From contig JARGFI010000007.1 of assembly GCA_029210745.1 (NCBI GenBank), positions 1 through 64,000 on the forward strand: 64,000 nucleotides of DNA, in the 5' to 3' direction. The notes beneath the pieces are model-generated. The model saw only the letters and a program-made list of their open reading frames with translations. It was not told the DNA's origin and did not search any database. The translations under genes were made by a program, and so were the position numbers. Positions 36,330 to 45,599 of the stretch are shown one piece after another (positions within the stretch are counted from its first letter, which is position 1; each line of letters opens with the position of its first letter). This DNA comes from Desulfuromonadales bacterium. Its GTDB lineage: Bacteria > Desulfobacterota > Desulfuromonadia > Desulfuromonadales > JAHYIW01.

Positions 36330-38234
36330 TTAGTTCAACTGCCACGCCACGCGGACGTCGTCTTGGCGCAGAGTGTACTTTAATTCGTCGAAATGTTCCA
36401 GCAATGCCTGGGTCTGTTTGCGGGCGCTGCCGATCAGGTCGCGAAACTCTGCCAGGGTCAGGGTTTTATGCTGTGAAAAGTGCGCTCGCAGCTGGTTGAG
36501 CGCCTGCGCGTAGCTGTCACGATGGAGAAAGCTTTCGGCGTTGAGCCGCACCAGCTCTCCCTGGGCAAAGAGGTAGCCGAACAGATCGTCGCACCCGGCC
36601 AGCTCCAGTCCCAGGCGTTCGAGCATCTCCTGGCGATTCTTTGCCTGCATGCCGTCCTCCCGGTAAAGCTGTTCAATCCGATCGATCTGTTCCTGCTGGG
36701 CAGGCGTCGGTCGGGGCGTGAAGTCAGGGAGGGCAATAGTGCCATTGGTCTCACATAATCTTCCGGTTGCGGTCAGGTCATTGAGCAGTTGATCGAAACT
36801 CTTCGGCGCCAGCTGTCTGGGCAGTGAACTTTTCAGGGTTGCGCGGGGAATGCCAGTCAGGAGCGGTTGCCGGTGGTGAAATGCGGCGGTTACATCATGC
36901 AGGCGGCGTTGCCAGGCGCGGTGCGTGGCAACGGTCAGCCATTGTTCACCGAGCTGGACAATGTGGTCCTGAGCGGCGAGTGCCTGGAGATTTTCCTGAA
37001 TGCGCTCTTGCCCCAGACCGGCGAGCTGTTCCAGTTCCTTGAGCTTGCAGCAGGTCGCCTGCTCGATTTTCTGGAGCAGAAAGGCCTTCTCGCCAGATTC
37101 CAGCTCCTGCAGCGCGTGCATGACGTCGGCACGGAAGCGGCGATGTTTGACCGGTCGCGAGTCGAGGACTTTGCCACCGCCGATGGTTGTCATCGGTGAG
37201 TAAGAGCGGATGATGAAGTGATCTTCACGATGGGCAACCAACGGCCGGTCGAGATGAATCTGGGCGATGGCACTCTCCCCCGGTTGCAACTCATCGCGGT
37301 CAAGGAGGGCGACCAGTCCGACCACGTGGGCGGTGCCGAGATAAAAGTGCACCGGGTCGCGAAACTTTAGCCGCCGTGGCGCGTTGGCGAGCAAGGTCAG
37401 GCGGACATCGATGCGTTCGGTCTGTTCAAAAATACCGGGGGTGGCGGCGACCGCGCCGCGCTGCAAAAGGGCGCGTTCAACGCCGGTCAGATTCAGGGCG
37501 GCGCGCTGTCCGGCGCGGGCGGCAGGAATTTTTTTGCCGTGGACCTGAACTTCCCTGACGCGGGTTTCGATCCCGCGGGGCAATAATTCCAGCGTGTCGC
37601 CAACCTGAACGGTACCGGCGAGCAGCGTTCCGGTGACGACAGTGCCGAAACCGGGGACGCTGAAATGGCGGTCAATCGGCAGCCGCAACGGCCCCTCATG
37701 ATCTTTGATTGCCAGTGCCGCGGCTTCGGTTGCGATCCGAGCCTTGAGTGCAGCGATGCCGTCCCCCGTAATCGCCGAGACCCGCAGCAGTGGGGCGCCT
37801 TTCAACAAGGTGGCAGCAACCTCCTCGCGCACTTCTTCCTCGACAATATCGATCCAGTCCTCCTCGGCGAGATCACATTTGGTCAGTACGATAATGCCGC
37901 GTTCGATGTCGAGCAAGTTGAGGATCTGGAGATGTTCGCGGGTCTGCGGCATCACCCCTTCATTGACGTCGATCACCAGCAGCACCAGATCGATCCCGCC
38001 GATACCGGCGAGCATGGTGCTGATGAAACGCTCATGACCAGGGACATCGACCACCCCGGCGAGGCTGCCATCCGGCAGGCGAAAGGGGGCGAATCCGAGT
38101 TCAATCGAAATGCCGCGTTCTTTTTCTTCGCGCAGGCGGTCGGTTTCAATCCCGGTCAGGGCGCGGATCAGTTCGGTCTTGCCGTGATCAACATGCCCGG
38201 CGGTACCGATAATTAGATGATTAACAGGATTCAT
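36330..38234 (-). CDS. selB: Selenocysteine-specific elongation factor SelB
   Basis: A 634-residue GTPase that delivers Sec-tRNA(Sec) to UGA/SECIS. The GTP site is [14 protein letters not shown] (about residues 10-23), with [10 protein letters not shown] and [11 protein letters not shown]-Tu-like domains 2-3 follow, then the C-terminal winged-helix domains that bind the mRNA hairpin (from about residue 400). The start ATG overlaps the selA stop as ATGA. Length matches E. coli SelB (614). Confidence 0.95.
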   Translation of the reverse strand: MNPVNHLIIGTAGHVDHGKTELIRALTGIETDRLREEKERGISIELGFAPFRLPDGSLAGVVDVPGHERFISTMLAGIGGIDLVLLVIDVNEGVMPQTREHLQILNLLDIERGIIVLTKCDLAEEDWIDIVEEEVREEVAATLLKGAPLLRVSAITGDGIAALKARIATEAAALAIKDHEGPLRLPIDRHFSVPGFGTVVTGTLLAGTVQVGDTLELLPRGIETRVREVQVHGKKIPAARAGQRAALNLTGVERALLQRGAVAATPGIFEQTERIDVRLTLLANAPRRLKFRDPVHFYLGTAHVVGLVALLDRDELQPGESAIAQIHLDRPLVAHREDHFIIRSYSPMTTIGGGKVLDSRPVKHRRFRADVMHALQELESGEKAFLLQKIEQATCCKLKELEQLAGLGQERIQENLQALAAQDHIVQLGEQWLTVATHRAWQRRLHDVTAAFHHRQPLLTGIPRATLKSSLPRQLAPKSFDQLLNDLTATGRLCETNGTIALPDFTPRPTPAQQEQIDRIEQLYREDGMQAKNRQEMLERLGLELAGCDDLFGYLFAQGELVRLNAESFLHRDSYAQALNQLRAHFSQHKTLTLAEFRDLIGSARKQTQALLEHFDELKYTLRQDDVRVAWQLN

Positions 38235-39646
38235 TGCGCCGGGGACGGCAGCAATGCTGCGGCGAGAGATGTGACGAGGGCAGGTTCTTCGTCGGGGTGC
38301 AGGGTACGCAGGTGGAGCAATAAGCGCTCGTCGCGGATACAGCCGATGACCGGGGGAGCGGTGTGGCGCAGATGTTTGGCGAGGGTGTCGACCGAGCAAT
38401 CGGTCGGCGCCACGGCGACGGCGTAGCCGGGGAGTTCGGTCAGGGGCAGAGCTCCCCCACCGATGGCGGCGCTGGCGGTGATCGTATCGATTCGGGCAGT
38501 GGCGCCAAGCGCTGCGGCCAGCTTGCCGGTGAGTATTGTGGCACGCTGGTGTAATGCCTCCTCCGGCGCGGTGAGCATCCGCAACGTCGGTATCTCACGT
38601 GCGGCGCGGTCACGGTCGAGGTAAAGCATCAGCGTTGCCTCAAGCGCCGCCAGCGTCATTTTGTCGATACGCAAGGCGCGCGCCAGCGGGTGCTGGCGAA
38701 TCTTGTCGAGCGCCCATTTCTGGCCGACGATAATCCCCGCCTGCGGGCCGCCGAAGAGTTTGTCGCCACTACAGGTGACGACATCGAGTCCCGTCTTGAC
38801 GGTGTCCGCGACCGTCGGTTCAGCGGGCAATCCGTAAGCACTGAGGTCAAAGAGCAGCCCGCTCCCCAGATCTTCCATCACCGGAACTTTGGCTTCGGCG
38901 CCGAGCTTGACCAGCTGTGCGCCGCTGACCTCGGCGGTGAAGCCGACGATGCGGTAGTTGCTGGTGTGGATTTTGAGCAGCAGTCCGGTTTCGGCGTTGA
39001 GGGCGTCGCGATAATCTTGCAGATGGGTTTTGTTGGTGGTGCCGATTTCGCGCAAACGCACGCCGCTGGCGGCCATGACATCGGGAACCCGGAAGGAACC
39101 GCCGATCTCAATCAGTTCGCCGCGTGAGACCGGCGCTTCTTTCCCCTGTGCCAGTGCCGCCAGCGCCAGCAGCACGGCACCGGCGTTGTTGTTGACGACC
39201 GTCGCGGCTTCAGCCCCGGTGAGGCGACAGAGCAACGCCTCCACATGGCTGTAGCGGTGCCCACGGGAGCCGGTCGCCAGATCATATTCCAGATTCGAAT
39301 AACTGCGTGAGATCGCGGTTGCCGCGTTAAGGGCGGCTTCGCACAGTGGTGCGCGGCCGAGATTGGTATGGAGCAGGGTGCCGGTGGCGTTGATCACCGG
39401 GCGCAACGAGGGGCGCATTTTCTGTTGCGCCAGCTGTGCCGCGCGGTGGGCGACGGCGGCAGGAGAAAGGTCGAGCGTCGCTGTCGGCGCATCAAGGAGT
39501 TCGCGGCGCAGTTGCGCCACCGTTTCGCGAGCCGCCTCGGTCAGCAAGAGCGCCGGGCAGTCCTTCGCCAACTCGGTCAGCGGCGAAGTGGCGAGGAGCC
39601 GGTCGATGGCGGGAAGATCTTTTAACCGCTGCTGGGTCAGATTCAT
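38231..39646 (-). CDS. selA: L-seryl-tRNA(Sec) selenium transferase SelA
   Basis: A 471-residue PLP enzyme that converts Ser-tRNA(Sec) to Sec-tRNA(Sec). The PLP lysine is in SGDKLFGGPQAGIIVG; the family stretch PVINATGTLLHTNLGRAPL and VVNNNAGAVLLALAALA are present. I chose ATG at 39646; the only earlier in-frame start is a TTG without family similarity. A promoter lies at 39710-39738. The ribosome site is weak. Four-base overlap with selB. Confidence 0.95.
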   Translation of the reverse strand: MNLTQQRLKDLPAIDRLLATSPLTELAKDCPALLLTEAARETVAQLRRELLDAPTATLDLSPAAVAHRAAQLAQQKMRPSLRPVINATGTLLHTNLGRAPLCEAALNAATAISRSYSNLEYDLATGSRGHRYSHVEALLCRLTGAEAATVVNNNAGAVLLALAALAQGKEAPVSRGELIEIGGSFRVPDVMAASGVRLREIGTTNKTHLQDYRDALNAETGLLLKIHTSNYRIVGFTAEVSGAQLVKLGAEAKVPVMEDLGSGLLFDLSAYGLPAEPTVADTVKTGLDVVTCSGDKLFGGPQAGIIVGQKWALDKIRQHPLARALRIDKMTLAALEATLMLYLDRDRAAREIPTLRMLTAPEEALHQRATILTGKLAAALGATARIDTITASAAIGGGALPLTELPGYAVAVAPTDCSVDTLAKHLRHTAPPVIGCIRDERLLLHLRTLHPDEEPALVTSLAAALLPSPAQ

Positions 39647-39709
39647 CGGTCGGGGCTTTCCGGGCTGGCGGGTTAAAGGCAACGCAATGACGGCGTGAAA
39701 GTATTCAGG

Positions 39710-39738
39710 AATCTACATGAAATGGCAGTGTTTTTCAA
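39710..39738 (-). promoter_or_regulatory. Sigma-70 promoter for selA-selB-selD
   Basis: Minus strand: -35 TTGAAA (39733-39738) and -10 TAGATT (39710-39715), spacer 17 bases; leader about 55 bases to the selA ATG. Confidence 0.5.
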
Positions 39739-39817
39739 GCGCCGGTTCAGTGCATGAGTTTTTTGATTTTTCCGGTTCCAGAAGAGTAGCTATGCGCGGG
39801 ATTTATATCAGGGGAGA

Positions 39818-39920
39818 TTATTCAGCAGTTGACGACGCGGCAAGGCCATAGTTCAGGGATGCCGCTGAATTGGCGATCACCTGGACGGGATTCGATCCGC
39901 TCTTGTCGAGGGCTGCTGTT
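39818..39920 (-). pseudogene. Possible remnant of a YedF/TusA-type sulfur/selenium carrier
   Basis: One minus-strand frame ends TAALDKSGSNPVQVIANSAA and then SLNYGLAASSTAE before a stop. This resembles the middle of TusA/YedF domains (ALDxG-x-PVQVI-x-N-AASLNN). The upstream CPxP half is missing, displaced by the ArsR gene read in another frame. YedF proteins are linked to selenium metabolism. Similarity is short and judged by eye. Confidence 0.25.
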
Positions 39921-39923
39921 GAA

Positions 39924-40226
39924 TCAGCACACGTTTTTAAGCGTGAACAGGGTACCGATAATGTCGCGTGTCTGATCACAGGTGACACGATAAAACACTT
40001 CGACGCCGTCGCGGTGTCCTTCAATGATACCTTTGTTTTTAAGCAGCGCCAGGTGCTGTGAAACCGTTGCCTGAGGCAGTTCCAGACATTCCCATATTTT
40101 TTTGACGTTGCAACTTTGTGACATCAAGCCGGCCACAATTTTCAATCTTATCGGGTGACCAAGCACCTTGAGGATTTCCGCCTCGCGATCCAGATTGATC
40201 GTCTTGTCAAATTCGACTTCTGCCAT
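39924..40226 (-). CDS. ArsR-family transcriptional regulator
   Basis: A 100-residue winged-helix repressor: EILKVLGHPIRLKIVAGLMS, the recognition region LPQATVSQHLALLKNKGIIEG and the wing DGVEVFYRV. Cysteines in SQSCNVKKIWECLEL and the terminal KNVC could sense a metal(loid), thiol or polysulfide; they do not match the classic ELCVCD box exactly. The start ATG at 40226 has GAGG seven bases upstream. A TATGA/TCATA palindrome just upstream is a candidate operator for autoregulation. Confidence 0.87.
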   Translation of the reverse strand: MAEVEFDKTINLDREAEILKVLGHPIRLKIVAGLMSQSCNVKKIWECLELPQATVSQHLALLKNKGIIEGHRDGVEVFYRVTCDQTRDIIGTLFTLKNVC

Positions 40227-40242
40227 GACATACCTCAATGAT

Positions 40243-40256
40243 TATGATTATTCATA
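40243..40256. promoter_or_regulatory. Palindrome upstream of the ArsR gene (candidate operator)
   Basis: TATGA-TTAT-TCATA, arms exact, 17 bases upstream of the ArsR start; size and position fit an ArsR/SmtB autoregulatory site. Confidence 0.4.
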
Positions 40257-40325
40257 TATAGTTAAAAGTTGATTATTATCGAAAGACTAATTCGTGTCGG
40301 ACGGGGTTGTCAAGTGCAAATTATT

Positions 40326-41981
40326 TCAACAGGAAGTTTCCCTGGTAACCGGCAAGGTGAAGCAAACACAGGTGCCGATGCCAGGTTTGCTGGAGATGTT
40401 GATCTCTCCGCCATGTTCTTCGATAAAGTGTTTGACAATAGTCATCCCCAGTCCGGTGCCGCCGATTGAGGTGTGCAGTGCGCTGCCACGATAAAATTTG
40501 TCAAAAACGCGGGCCACCTGCTCCTCCGTCATGCCGATCCCCTGGTCGTGAACGGCAATCTGACATTGATCTTTGTCACCGGTGCAGACAATGCGAATCG
40601 TGCCGCCAGCGGGGGAATATTTTACCGCATTGCCAAGGATATTTTCCAAAACCTGAATGATCGCTTCGGCGTCGACATCAAGGATCGGGTCGTCAGCAAG
40701 CTCGGTTACAAACTGGTGCTGCGTACTGCTTTTGGCAAAGCCGGGAATGGTGCGATCAAGTAGAAACTGCAACGCGGTGGGCGTTTTTTTCAGGGACAAT
40801 TTCTCTCCGGCTTCGATGCGGCTGATATCGAGCAGGTTGTTGACCAGATGTGACAGGCTCTGTGCCTTGTCGTGGATCATGGTGAGAAATTCGTGTTGCT
40901 CGTCGCGGGGAAATTCATCGTTGAGCATGAGTTCGGAAAAACCGATGATTGCCGTCAGCGGGGTGCGAAACTCATGTGCTGCGGTTGAAACGAATTCACT
41001 TTTCATACGCTCGATGGTCCGCTCCCGCGTGACATCGCGCAAGGCAATGACCGTCCCGCCTGATTGGGGGGTAGACCTTGGCAGCAGGGATATTTTTGTT
41101 GCCAGAACAGTTTCGTCCTTATCCGTACCGATGGAAATATCAACAGACCCCAAAGTTTTTCCTGAGTCAATCAGCTCAAGACAAGCAGGCCAGAGACGAT
41201 TGCGATGATCAAACAGCTGGTCCAGTGTTTTTCCCTGACTGGTAAGGGGGATGCGGAGGAGCTCAGCCGCCGCGTGATTCATCAACGCGATCCGACCGTC
41301 AAGGTCGGTCACCAGCAGACCATCACCCGACGCAGAAAAGATGGCCTTGATGCGTTCCTTGGTTTCATTGGTCGTTTCGAGGGCCTGGCGCAGCGCTTGC
41401 TCATTACTGATGCGGGCGGTGATATCACTGTAAAGGATAATGACATGGGTTAATTGTTTATTTTTATGATCGTGAATGGCTGTGCCAATGACTTCGTAGC
41501 AGCGCCCGTTCAAGGTGACTTCGTTGCGCTGTTCAACCTGGTCGTTGGCGAGGACGTTTTGCAGGACGCAGACTGGCGGGGAGTCTTTTTCATGACAGAC
41601 GATCTCATGGCAAAAGGAACCAATCAGGGGGAGACCGCCGGGGTTGAAAAATTCGTTGACTTTGTTGTTGCCGGCGACAATCCGGCCGGTCGGATCAACG
41701 ACCATGATGGCTGCGCCGACCGCATTGAGAATGGCGTGGATCTCATCATGGGCCAGTGTCAGTCGTTGATTTGTTTCTTCCAGGTGGGCGAGAATATGCT
41801 TGAACGATTCGCTGACGATGCCGATCGGGTCGAGTGATATCAGCGCTTCGTTATCAAGCTCGTCTGGATTAAGGGGCAAGGTGCCGATGGTGTCGAGCAG
41901 TTGATCAACTTTTGACCGGATATAGTGGTAAGCCCGTTCTTCGACAGGAGAGGGCTGCTGCGGTATAACAGGACTAGTCAT
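40326..41981 (-). CDS. PAS-containing soluble sensor histidine kinase
   Basis: A 551-residue cytoplasmic kinase. An N-terminal helical region (residues 1-75), a PAS domain (about 80-190, AILNAVGAAIMVVDPTGRIV), a second PAS (about 205-320, IFSASGDGLLVTDLDGRI), dimerisation His in STAAHEFRTPLTAIIGFSEL, and HATPase motifs DQGIGMTEE and GGTGLGMTIVKHF. The first PAS holds Cys-rich segments (FCHEIVCHEKDSPPVCVLQN) that could bind an iron cofactor. No membrane segment. The start overlaps the TusA-like stop by 8 bases, so it is coupled to the yeeE-tusA pair. Confidence 0.9.
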   Translation of the reverse strand: MTSPVIPQQPSPVEERAYHYIRSKVDQLLDTIGTLPLNPDELDNEALISLDPIGIVSESFKHILAHLEETNQRLTLAHDEIHAILNAVGAAIMVVDPTGRIVAGNNKVNEFFNPGGLPLIGSFCHEIVCHEKDSPPVCVLQNVLANDQVEQRNEVTLNGRCYEVIGTAIHDHKNKQLTHVIILYSDITARISNEQALRQALETTNETKERIKAIFSASGDGLLVTDLDGRIALMNHAAAELLRIPLTSQGKTLDQLFDHRNRLWPACLELIDSGKTLGSVDISIGTDKDETVLATKISLLPRSTPQSGGTVIALRDVTRERTIERMKSEFVSTAAHEFRTPLTAIIGFSELMLNDEFPRDEQHEFLTMIHDKAQSLSHLVNNLLDISRIEAGEKLSLKKTPTALQFLLDRTIPGFAKSSTQHQFVTELADDPILDVDAEAIIQVLENILGNAVKYSPAGGTIRIVCTGDKDQCQIAVHDQGIGMTEEQVARVFDKFYRGSALHTSIGGTGLGMTIVKHFIEEHGGEINISSKPGIGTCVCFTLPVTRETSC

Positions 41982-42222
41982 TGTTGCCCTCGACCGTAAT
42001 TTGATACGTATTGTCCGTTTTGACCACTTCACAGTGCAAACCCATGTTGATCACCGCCTGCGGAACCGTGACTGTTGCGTGGCGATTATCGGTAAGGAAG
42101 ATCAGCACAATACGTCGTTCTTTGAGCTCACTCTGGCGGAGGTTGATCTCCCGTAGTGCGGTCAGCAGTGTCGATGGGCAGACCTGCCCGCGTAAGTCGA
42201 ACTCACAGGTTGGAGTGTTCAT
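41974..42222 (-). CDS. TusA-family sulfur-carrier protein
   Basis: An 82-residue TusA/SirA-like protein, with DLRGQVCPSTLLTALREI. The active-site Cys is kept, but the usual CPxP motif reads CPST here, so the second Pro is lost. The C-terminal part continues normally. Such proteins transfer sulfur (or selenium) sulfane atoms. I chose the ATG at 42222, with AAGGGAG six bases upstream. It overlaps the 3' end of the yeeE gene by 20 bases and the kinase start by 8 bases. Confidence 0.85.
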   Translation of the reverse strand: MNTPTCEFDLRGQVCPSTLLTALREINLRQSELKERRIVLIFLTDNRHATVTVPQAVINMGLHCEVVKTDNTYQITVEGNND

Positions 42223-43348
42223 GGGCAACTCCCTTCATGGGGACAGTGGCAGTCAGGACGAAGCGCGTCAGCAGCAGCCCGCCCAGCCAGGCACCAGGCA
42301 GCAGGCCGACAAGGAAGAGCAGGCTTTGCAGCGCGAAGATCGGCAGCCCTCCCCACAGATGCCAGATATTGCAGCCGGGAGTGATGCGCGAACCGAGGGC
42401 CATGATGATCCCGCCGATAAAGGCTCCGAGCAATTGGCGTCGCGGCGGCCATGGAGTTAGCCGCCATTCGTTGAGGAGCAAGGCCGAAAACGCCGCCCCC
42501 CCGGTAATCCCGATCAGCAGCGGATATTGGATGGCGGCGATACCGTCGAACGCCGGGCCTGCTCCGCCGCTCAGATGAACCTTGCCGAGTGGCGCGACAT
42601 AATCCAGCGGCAGTGCCTGGAAAAATGCCGTAGCTTCAACATGGGCGGGCCATAATAAATATTCCACCTGGGCGGCGACCTTGGCGTAGGCGGTGGTAAT
42701 TCCTAACGGCATACCGGTCGCCATTACCGATACGATGCCGATCAGCGCCAGCAGCAACGCCGCCTGATACGGCGTCATATGTCCTGCGGGCAAGAATGTT
42801 CGTGCTGTGGAGGCGGGTGCTTTGCGGCGATAAACAATGGTGCATGTTGCTGCTGTCAGGAGAACCAGGAAAATTTCTTCTGGCAGATGGAGCGCCTGTG
42901 GCAAGGTAATAATATCCGCTCGCCATGGTTTTGTCACCACCAGGCTTTTCCACCAGGGATGAATTTCTGCGTACAGGGCGCTGCCGCAAATCAGCCCGAA
43001 CAGAGCCACGGCGGCCAGCTTGCTCCCCGCTCCAAGGCGATAAAGGGTGCCAACGACGCAACTACCGCACAAGACCATCCCGATGCCAAAGAGAATTCCG
43101 CCGATAACGTTTGTCGGTGCGGCAGCACCAAATAATGGATAAGGGGAGTCAGTGATAAAGCCGTAGCGTCGGCCCAGATAGCTGGCCAGCGCAGTAGCGG
43201 TGACCAGCAACAGCAGAGCTTGAAGCATCTTCACATGACGAAACAAAAAGAGATCACGAAATGCGCCAGTCATGCAAAAGTCAGCGCGGTGCATGACAAA
43301 TCCGGACAAAATGCCCAAAATCAGTGTGATCAAAACGACGGGCCACAT
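42203..43348 (-). CDS. YeeE/YedE-family thiosulfate/sulfur transporter
   Basis: A 381-residue polytopic membrane protein: WPVVLITLILGILSGFVMHR, DFCMTGAFRDLFLF, then GMVLCGSCVVGTLYRLGAGS, matching PF04143. E. coli YeeE takes up thiosulfate using conserved cysteines; the YedE branch is linked to selenium. I chose the ATG at 43348 (GGGGGA upstream); a longer start at 43417 adds 23 residues without a ribosome site. It is followed by a TusA-like gene with overlap, the typical YeeE-TusA pair. Confidence 0.82.
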   Translation of the reverse strand: MWPVVLITLILGILSGFVMHRADFCMTGAFRDLFLFRHVKMLQALLLLVTATALASYLGRRYGFITDSPYPLFGAAAPTNVIGGILFGIGMVLCGSCVVGTLYRLGAGSKLAAVALFGLICGSALYAEIHPWWKSLVVTKPWRADIITLPQALHLPEEIFLVLLTAATCTIVYRRKAPASTARTFLPAGHMTPYQAALLLALIGIVSVMATGMPLGITTAYAKVAAQVEYLLWPAHVEATAFFQALPLDYVAPLGKVHLSGGAGPAFDGIAAIQYPLLIGITGGAAFSALLLNEWRLTPWPPRRQLLGAFIGGIIMALGSRITPGCNIWHLWGGLPIFALQSLLFLVGLLPGAWLGGLLLTRFVLTATVPMKGVAHEHSNL

Positions 43349-43637
43349 AAGATTAATCCCCCAGCCTTCGAATGATGAACATTCTCCAGTGCTTTGTAGC
43401 TTAAATTGCGTAAACATGCAACTATTCTAACTTTGGTTGCTCTCGCCTTGCGGCAGCGGAAAGGGCTCGACATTCATTGGCGCAGCGACTAGAATCGCCC
43501 AGGATTTTCTGATCAGGGGATAGCCGTCTGTCCCGTCAAGTCATCCCCGGGCAGAGGGCAACCACGAGACAATCCGCTCTTGCTAAAGGGCGGAAGATCA
43601 ATTTTTTTCGGCAACGGTAATTGCACGAGAGGCGTCA

Positions 43638-44579
43638 ATGACACTGAATATTATTCTTTTTTTCGCGGGATTGTTATTGCTCTACTATGGAGCTGAATAT
43701 CTGGTTACCGGAAGTACCCACCTGGCATTGTCCTATGGAGTCAGGCCATTGGTGATTGGACTGACGGTCGTCTCTTTCGCCACCAGCATGCCGGAGTTGA
43801 TGGTGTCGCTCTTTGCCTCGATCAAGGGGTCATCGGCGATCGCCGCAGGAAATATTATTGGTTCAAACGTTGCCAACATCGGTTTGATCCTGGGGAGCGC
43901 GGCTTTGCTTTTCCCGCTACGGAGCGGGCGGGGGATCCTGTTTCGCGAATTGCCTTACATGGTGTTGGCCTCTGTTGTTGTTTACGGGTTTTCCTGGGAT
44001 AGCCAGCTGACCGCCGGTGAAGGCGTTGTGCTGCTGTTTATGCTGGTGGCTTTTCTTTATTACTGCATCCGTACCGCCCGTGAGGTGGAGGTTGACACCT
44101 CTTTTGTTGACGATACCAGGGAGATCGTTGTGCCGACGCGGGGGCGCTGGGTTGTCTATGTGATCCTCGGTATCGTTGGTCTCGGTGTCGGCGCGGAGCT
44201 GATGGTGCGCTCAGCCGTAGCGATTGCCCTCACCCTCGGTGTCTCCGAGGCGGTGATCGGCATGAGTGTCGTTGCCGTTGGAACCAGTCTGCCAGAACTG
44301 GCGGCGTCGGTAGTGAGTGCCTGGAAGGGTGAAATGGAATTGAGTATCGGCAATGTGATCGGCAGCAACATCTTTAATCTGCTCTTTGTGTTTGGTTTTT
44401 GCACGCTGATTCGCCCTGTTGAGATCGAACGATCCTTGCTTTTTTGTGAATTGCCGGTGATGCTGCTCTTCAGTATGGCCCTCTGGCCGTTGATGTACTT
44501 TGGTCATGCTCTTGATCGCAAAAAAGGATTTGGCCTGCTGGTGGCCTATGCCGGATTTATGGTAATGATCTTTCAATGA
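43638..44579 (+). CDS. Calcium/sodium-type cation antiporter (CaCA family, YrbG-like)
   Basis: A 313-residue membrane exchanger with about ten segments and the two inverted alpha repeats: SMPELMVSLFAS with GNIIGSNVANIGLILG, and SLPELAASVVSA with GNVIGSNIFNLLFVFG. Acidic residues of both repeats are intact, so it should be active; the exact ions are inferred. Its stop overlaps the next start as ATGA, so the two genes are coupled. A GAGAGG site precedes the ATG. Confidence 0.9.
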   Translation: MTLNIILFFAGLLLLYYGAEYLVTGSTHLALSYGVRPLVIGLTVVSFATSMPELMVSLFASIKGSSAIAAGNIIGSNVANIGLILGSAALLFPLRSGRGILFRELPYMVLASVVVYGFSWDSQLTAGEGVVLLFMLVAFLYYCIRTAREVEVDTSFVDDTREIVVPTRGRWVVYVILGIVGLGVGAELMVRSAVAIALTLGVSEAVIGMSVVAVGTSLPELAASVVSAWKGEMELSIGNVIGSNIFNLLFVFGFCTLIRPVEIERSLLFCELPVMLLFSMALWPLMYFGHALDRKKGFGLLVAYAGFMVMIFQ

Positions 44580-45403
44580 AAACTTTTACGAAAATTTTTA
44601 TCGCCCTGATAGTGCTGTGCGTCCCGACGCTGGTCATGGCCAACGCGCCAGACCGTCCACCGGCGTTCCTTAACGGGAGTCATTACCGTTACGATATTTC
44701 CTTTCTTTGGTTTGATCGCCTGGCGTCAGGGGAGCTGAGTCTTGCCGCCACGGCGATCCCTGGGCAATATCAGGCGACGCTCGAAGCGCGCACCCTGGGT
44801 GTTGCCGCCTGGTTAACCGGAAATCGCGTGCATCGTTACGTTGCGTTGATGGAAGCAACCCCTGATGATGGCAGGCTGAGGACGCTGCGTTTTGAATCAC
44901 ACGTGATCAAGGGACAAGGCAAAAAACTGAAAGATCGTGCCAAGGAGTATGTTTTTAACTACGAAAAAAAGCGGGTCGATTTTCGTCGCGCCAGTAACGG
45001 TCAGTTCGGTCCGATCGAGGTGCTGCCCATGGGGGATACCCCGCTGAACGATTTTCTGACCGTCTTTACAAATTTCAGGATGGGATTTTTCGGTTCCCCC
45101 GCGCCGGGAGAAACTCTCGAACTGGATACCTTTGAGCGTGGTCATCCTGCCAAAATAATCGTCACGGCAACGCCGTTGTCCCCTGCTGAGCACCAAACGT
45201 TTTTTCCATCAGAGGGAAAGCTTTTTCAGATCAGCATGGGGGAGGATATTCTTGATACTGGTGGCGGAAAAGTTTTTCTCTGGTTTGATTCCTTGGAACG
45301 ACCAGCGCGCGCGGTGGTGGAAAACGTGATCGGGACAGGGGACGTCAAGGGCACGTTGCGTGAAGAACAGGTAGCCGGGGAGGGTGGACAGATAAAAAAA
45401 TGA
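44576..45403 (+). CDS. DUF3108 periplasmic protein
   Basis: A 275-residue exported protein: signal peptide MKTFTKIFIALIVLCVPTLV, cut after VMA, then a DUF3108 beta-rich domain (FLWFDRLASGELSLAATAIP, EARTLGVAAWLTGNRVHRYV, PMGDTPLNDFLTVFTNFRMG). No function is known; members are outer-membrane- or periplasm-associated in Geobacter-type bacteria. It is coupled to the antiporter. Confidence 0.8.
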   Translation: MKTFTKIFIALIVLCVPTLVMANAPDRPPAFLNGSHYRYDISFLWFDRLASGELSLAATAIPGQYQATLEARTLGVAAWLTGNRVHRYVALMEATPDDGRLRTLRFESHVIKGQGKKLKDRAKEYVFNYEKKRVDFRRASNGQFGPIEVLPMGDTPLNDFLTVFTNFRMGFFGSPAPGETLELDTFERGHPAKIIVTATPLSPAEHQTFFPSEGKLFQISMGEDILDTGGGKVFLWFDSLERPARAVVENVIGTGDVKGTLREEQVAGEGGQIKK

Positions 45404-45434
45404 CCCCATGCACGGAGGGGGGGCGCATGGGGTC
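45394..45434 (-). terminator. Terminator hairpin with T7 on the minus strand
   Basis: Stem GACCCCATGC (45402-45411) / GCATGGGGTC (45425-45434); on the minus strand it is followed by TTTTTTT (45394-45400). It also ends the DUF3108 transcript region by its position. Confidence 0.55.
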
Positions 45435-45540
45435 GCCTCTTGCGTTATAAAAACGTTCGAGACAGTGTCACTATACAAAAATAAAATGGTGATAGCAAGA
45501 AAATTTTTCAGAATTTTGTAAGATAATGCGCTTGCGGATA

Positions 45541-45580
45541 AAAGCCGGGGGAAACCGATGAACGGCTTCCCCCGGCTTTT
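45541..45580. terminator. Bidirectional terminator hairpin between converging genes
   Basis: Left arm AAAGCCGGGGGAA starts at 45541; right arm TTCCCCCGGCTTT ends at 45579. T-rich sequence follows on the plus strand (TTTTGTTT). It lies 20 bases after the cytochrome gene stop. Confidence 0.7.
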
Positions 45581-45599
45581 GTTTATGGATCAAAGTGTT

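Noticed and set aside
39880-39905. tRNA T-arm-like GGATTCGATCC suggesting a tRNA(Sec) gene near selA
   Set aside because: Five-pair stem around the loop does not form on either strand and no acceptor stem or anticodon arm is found. selC was not seen in the window.
43418-43637. Possible structured leader or riboswitch before the antiporter gene
   Set aside because: GGGGAT/ATCCCC pairs are present, but no known consensus (Mn, fluoride, c-di-GMP) could be matched.
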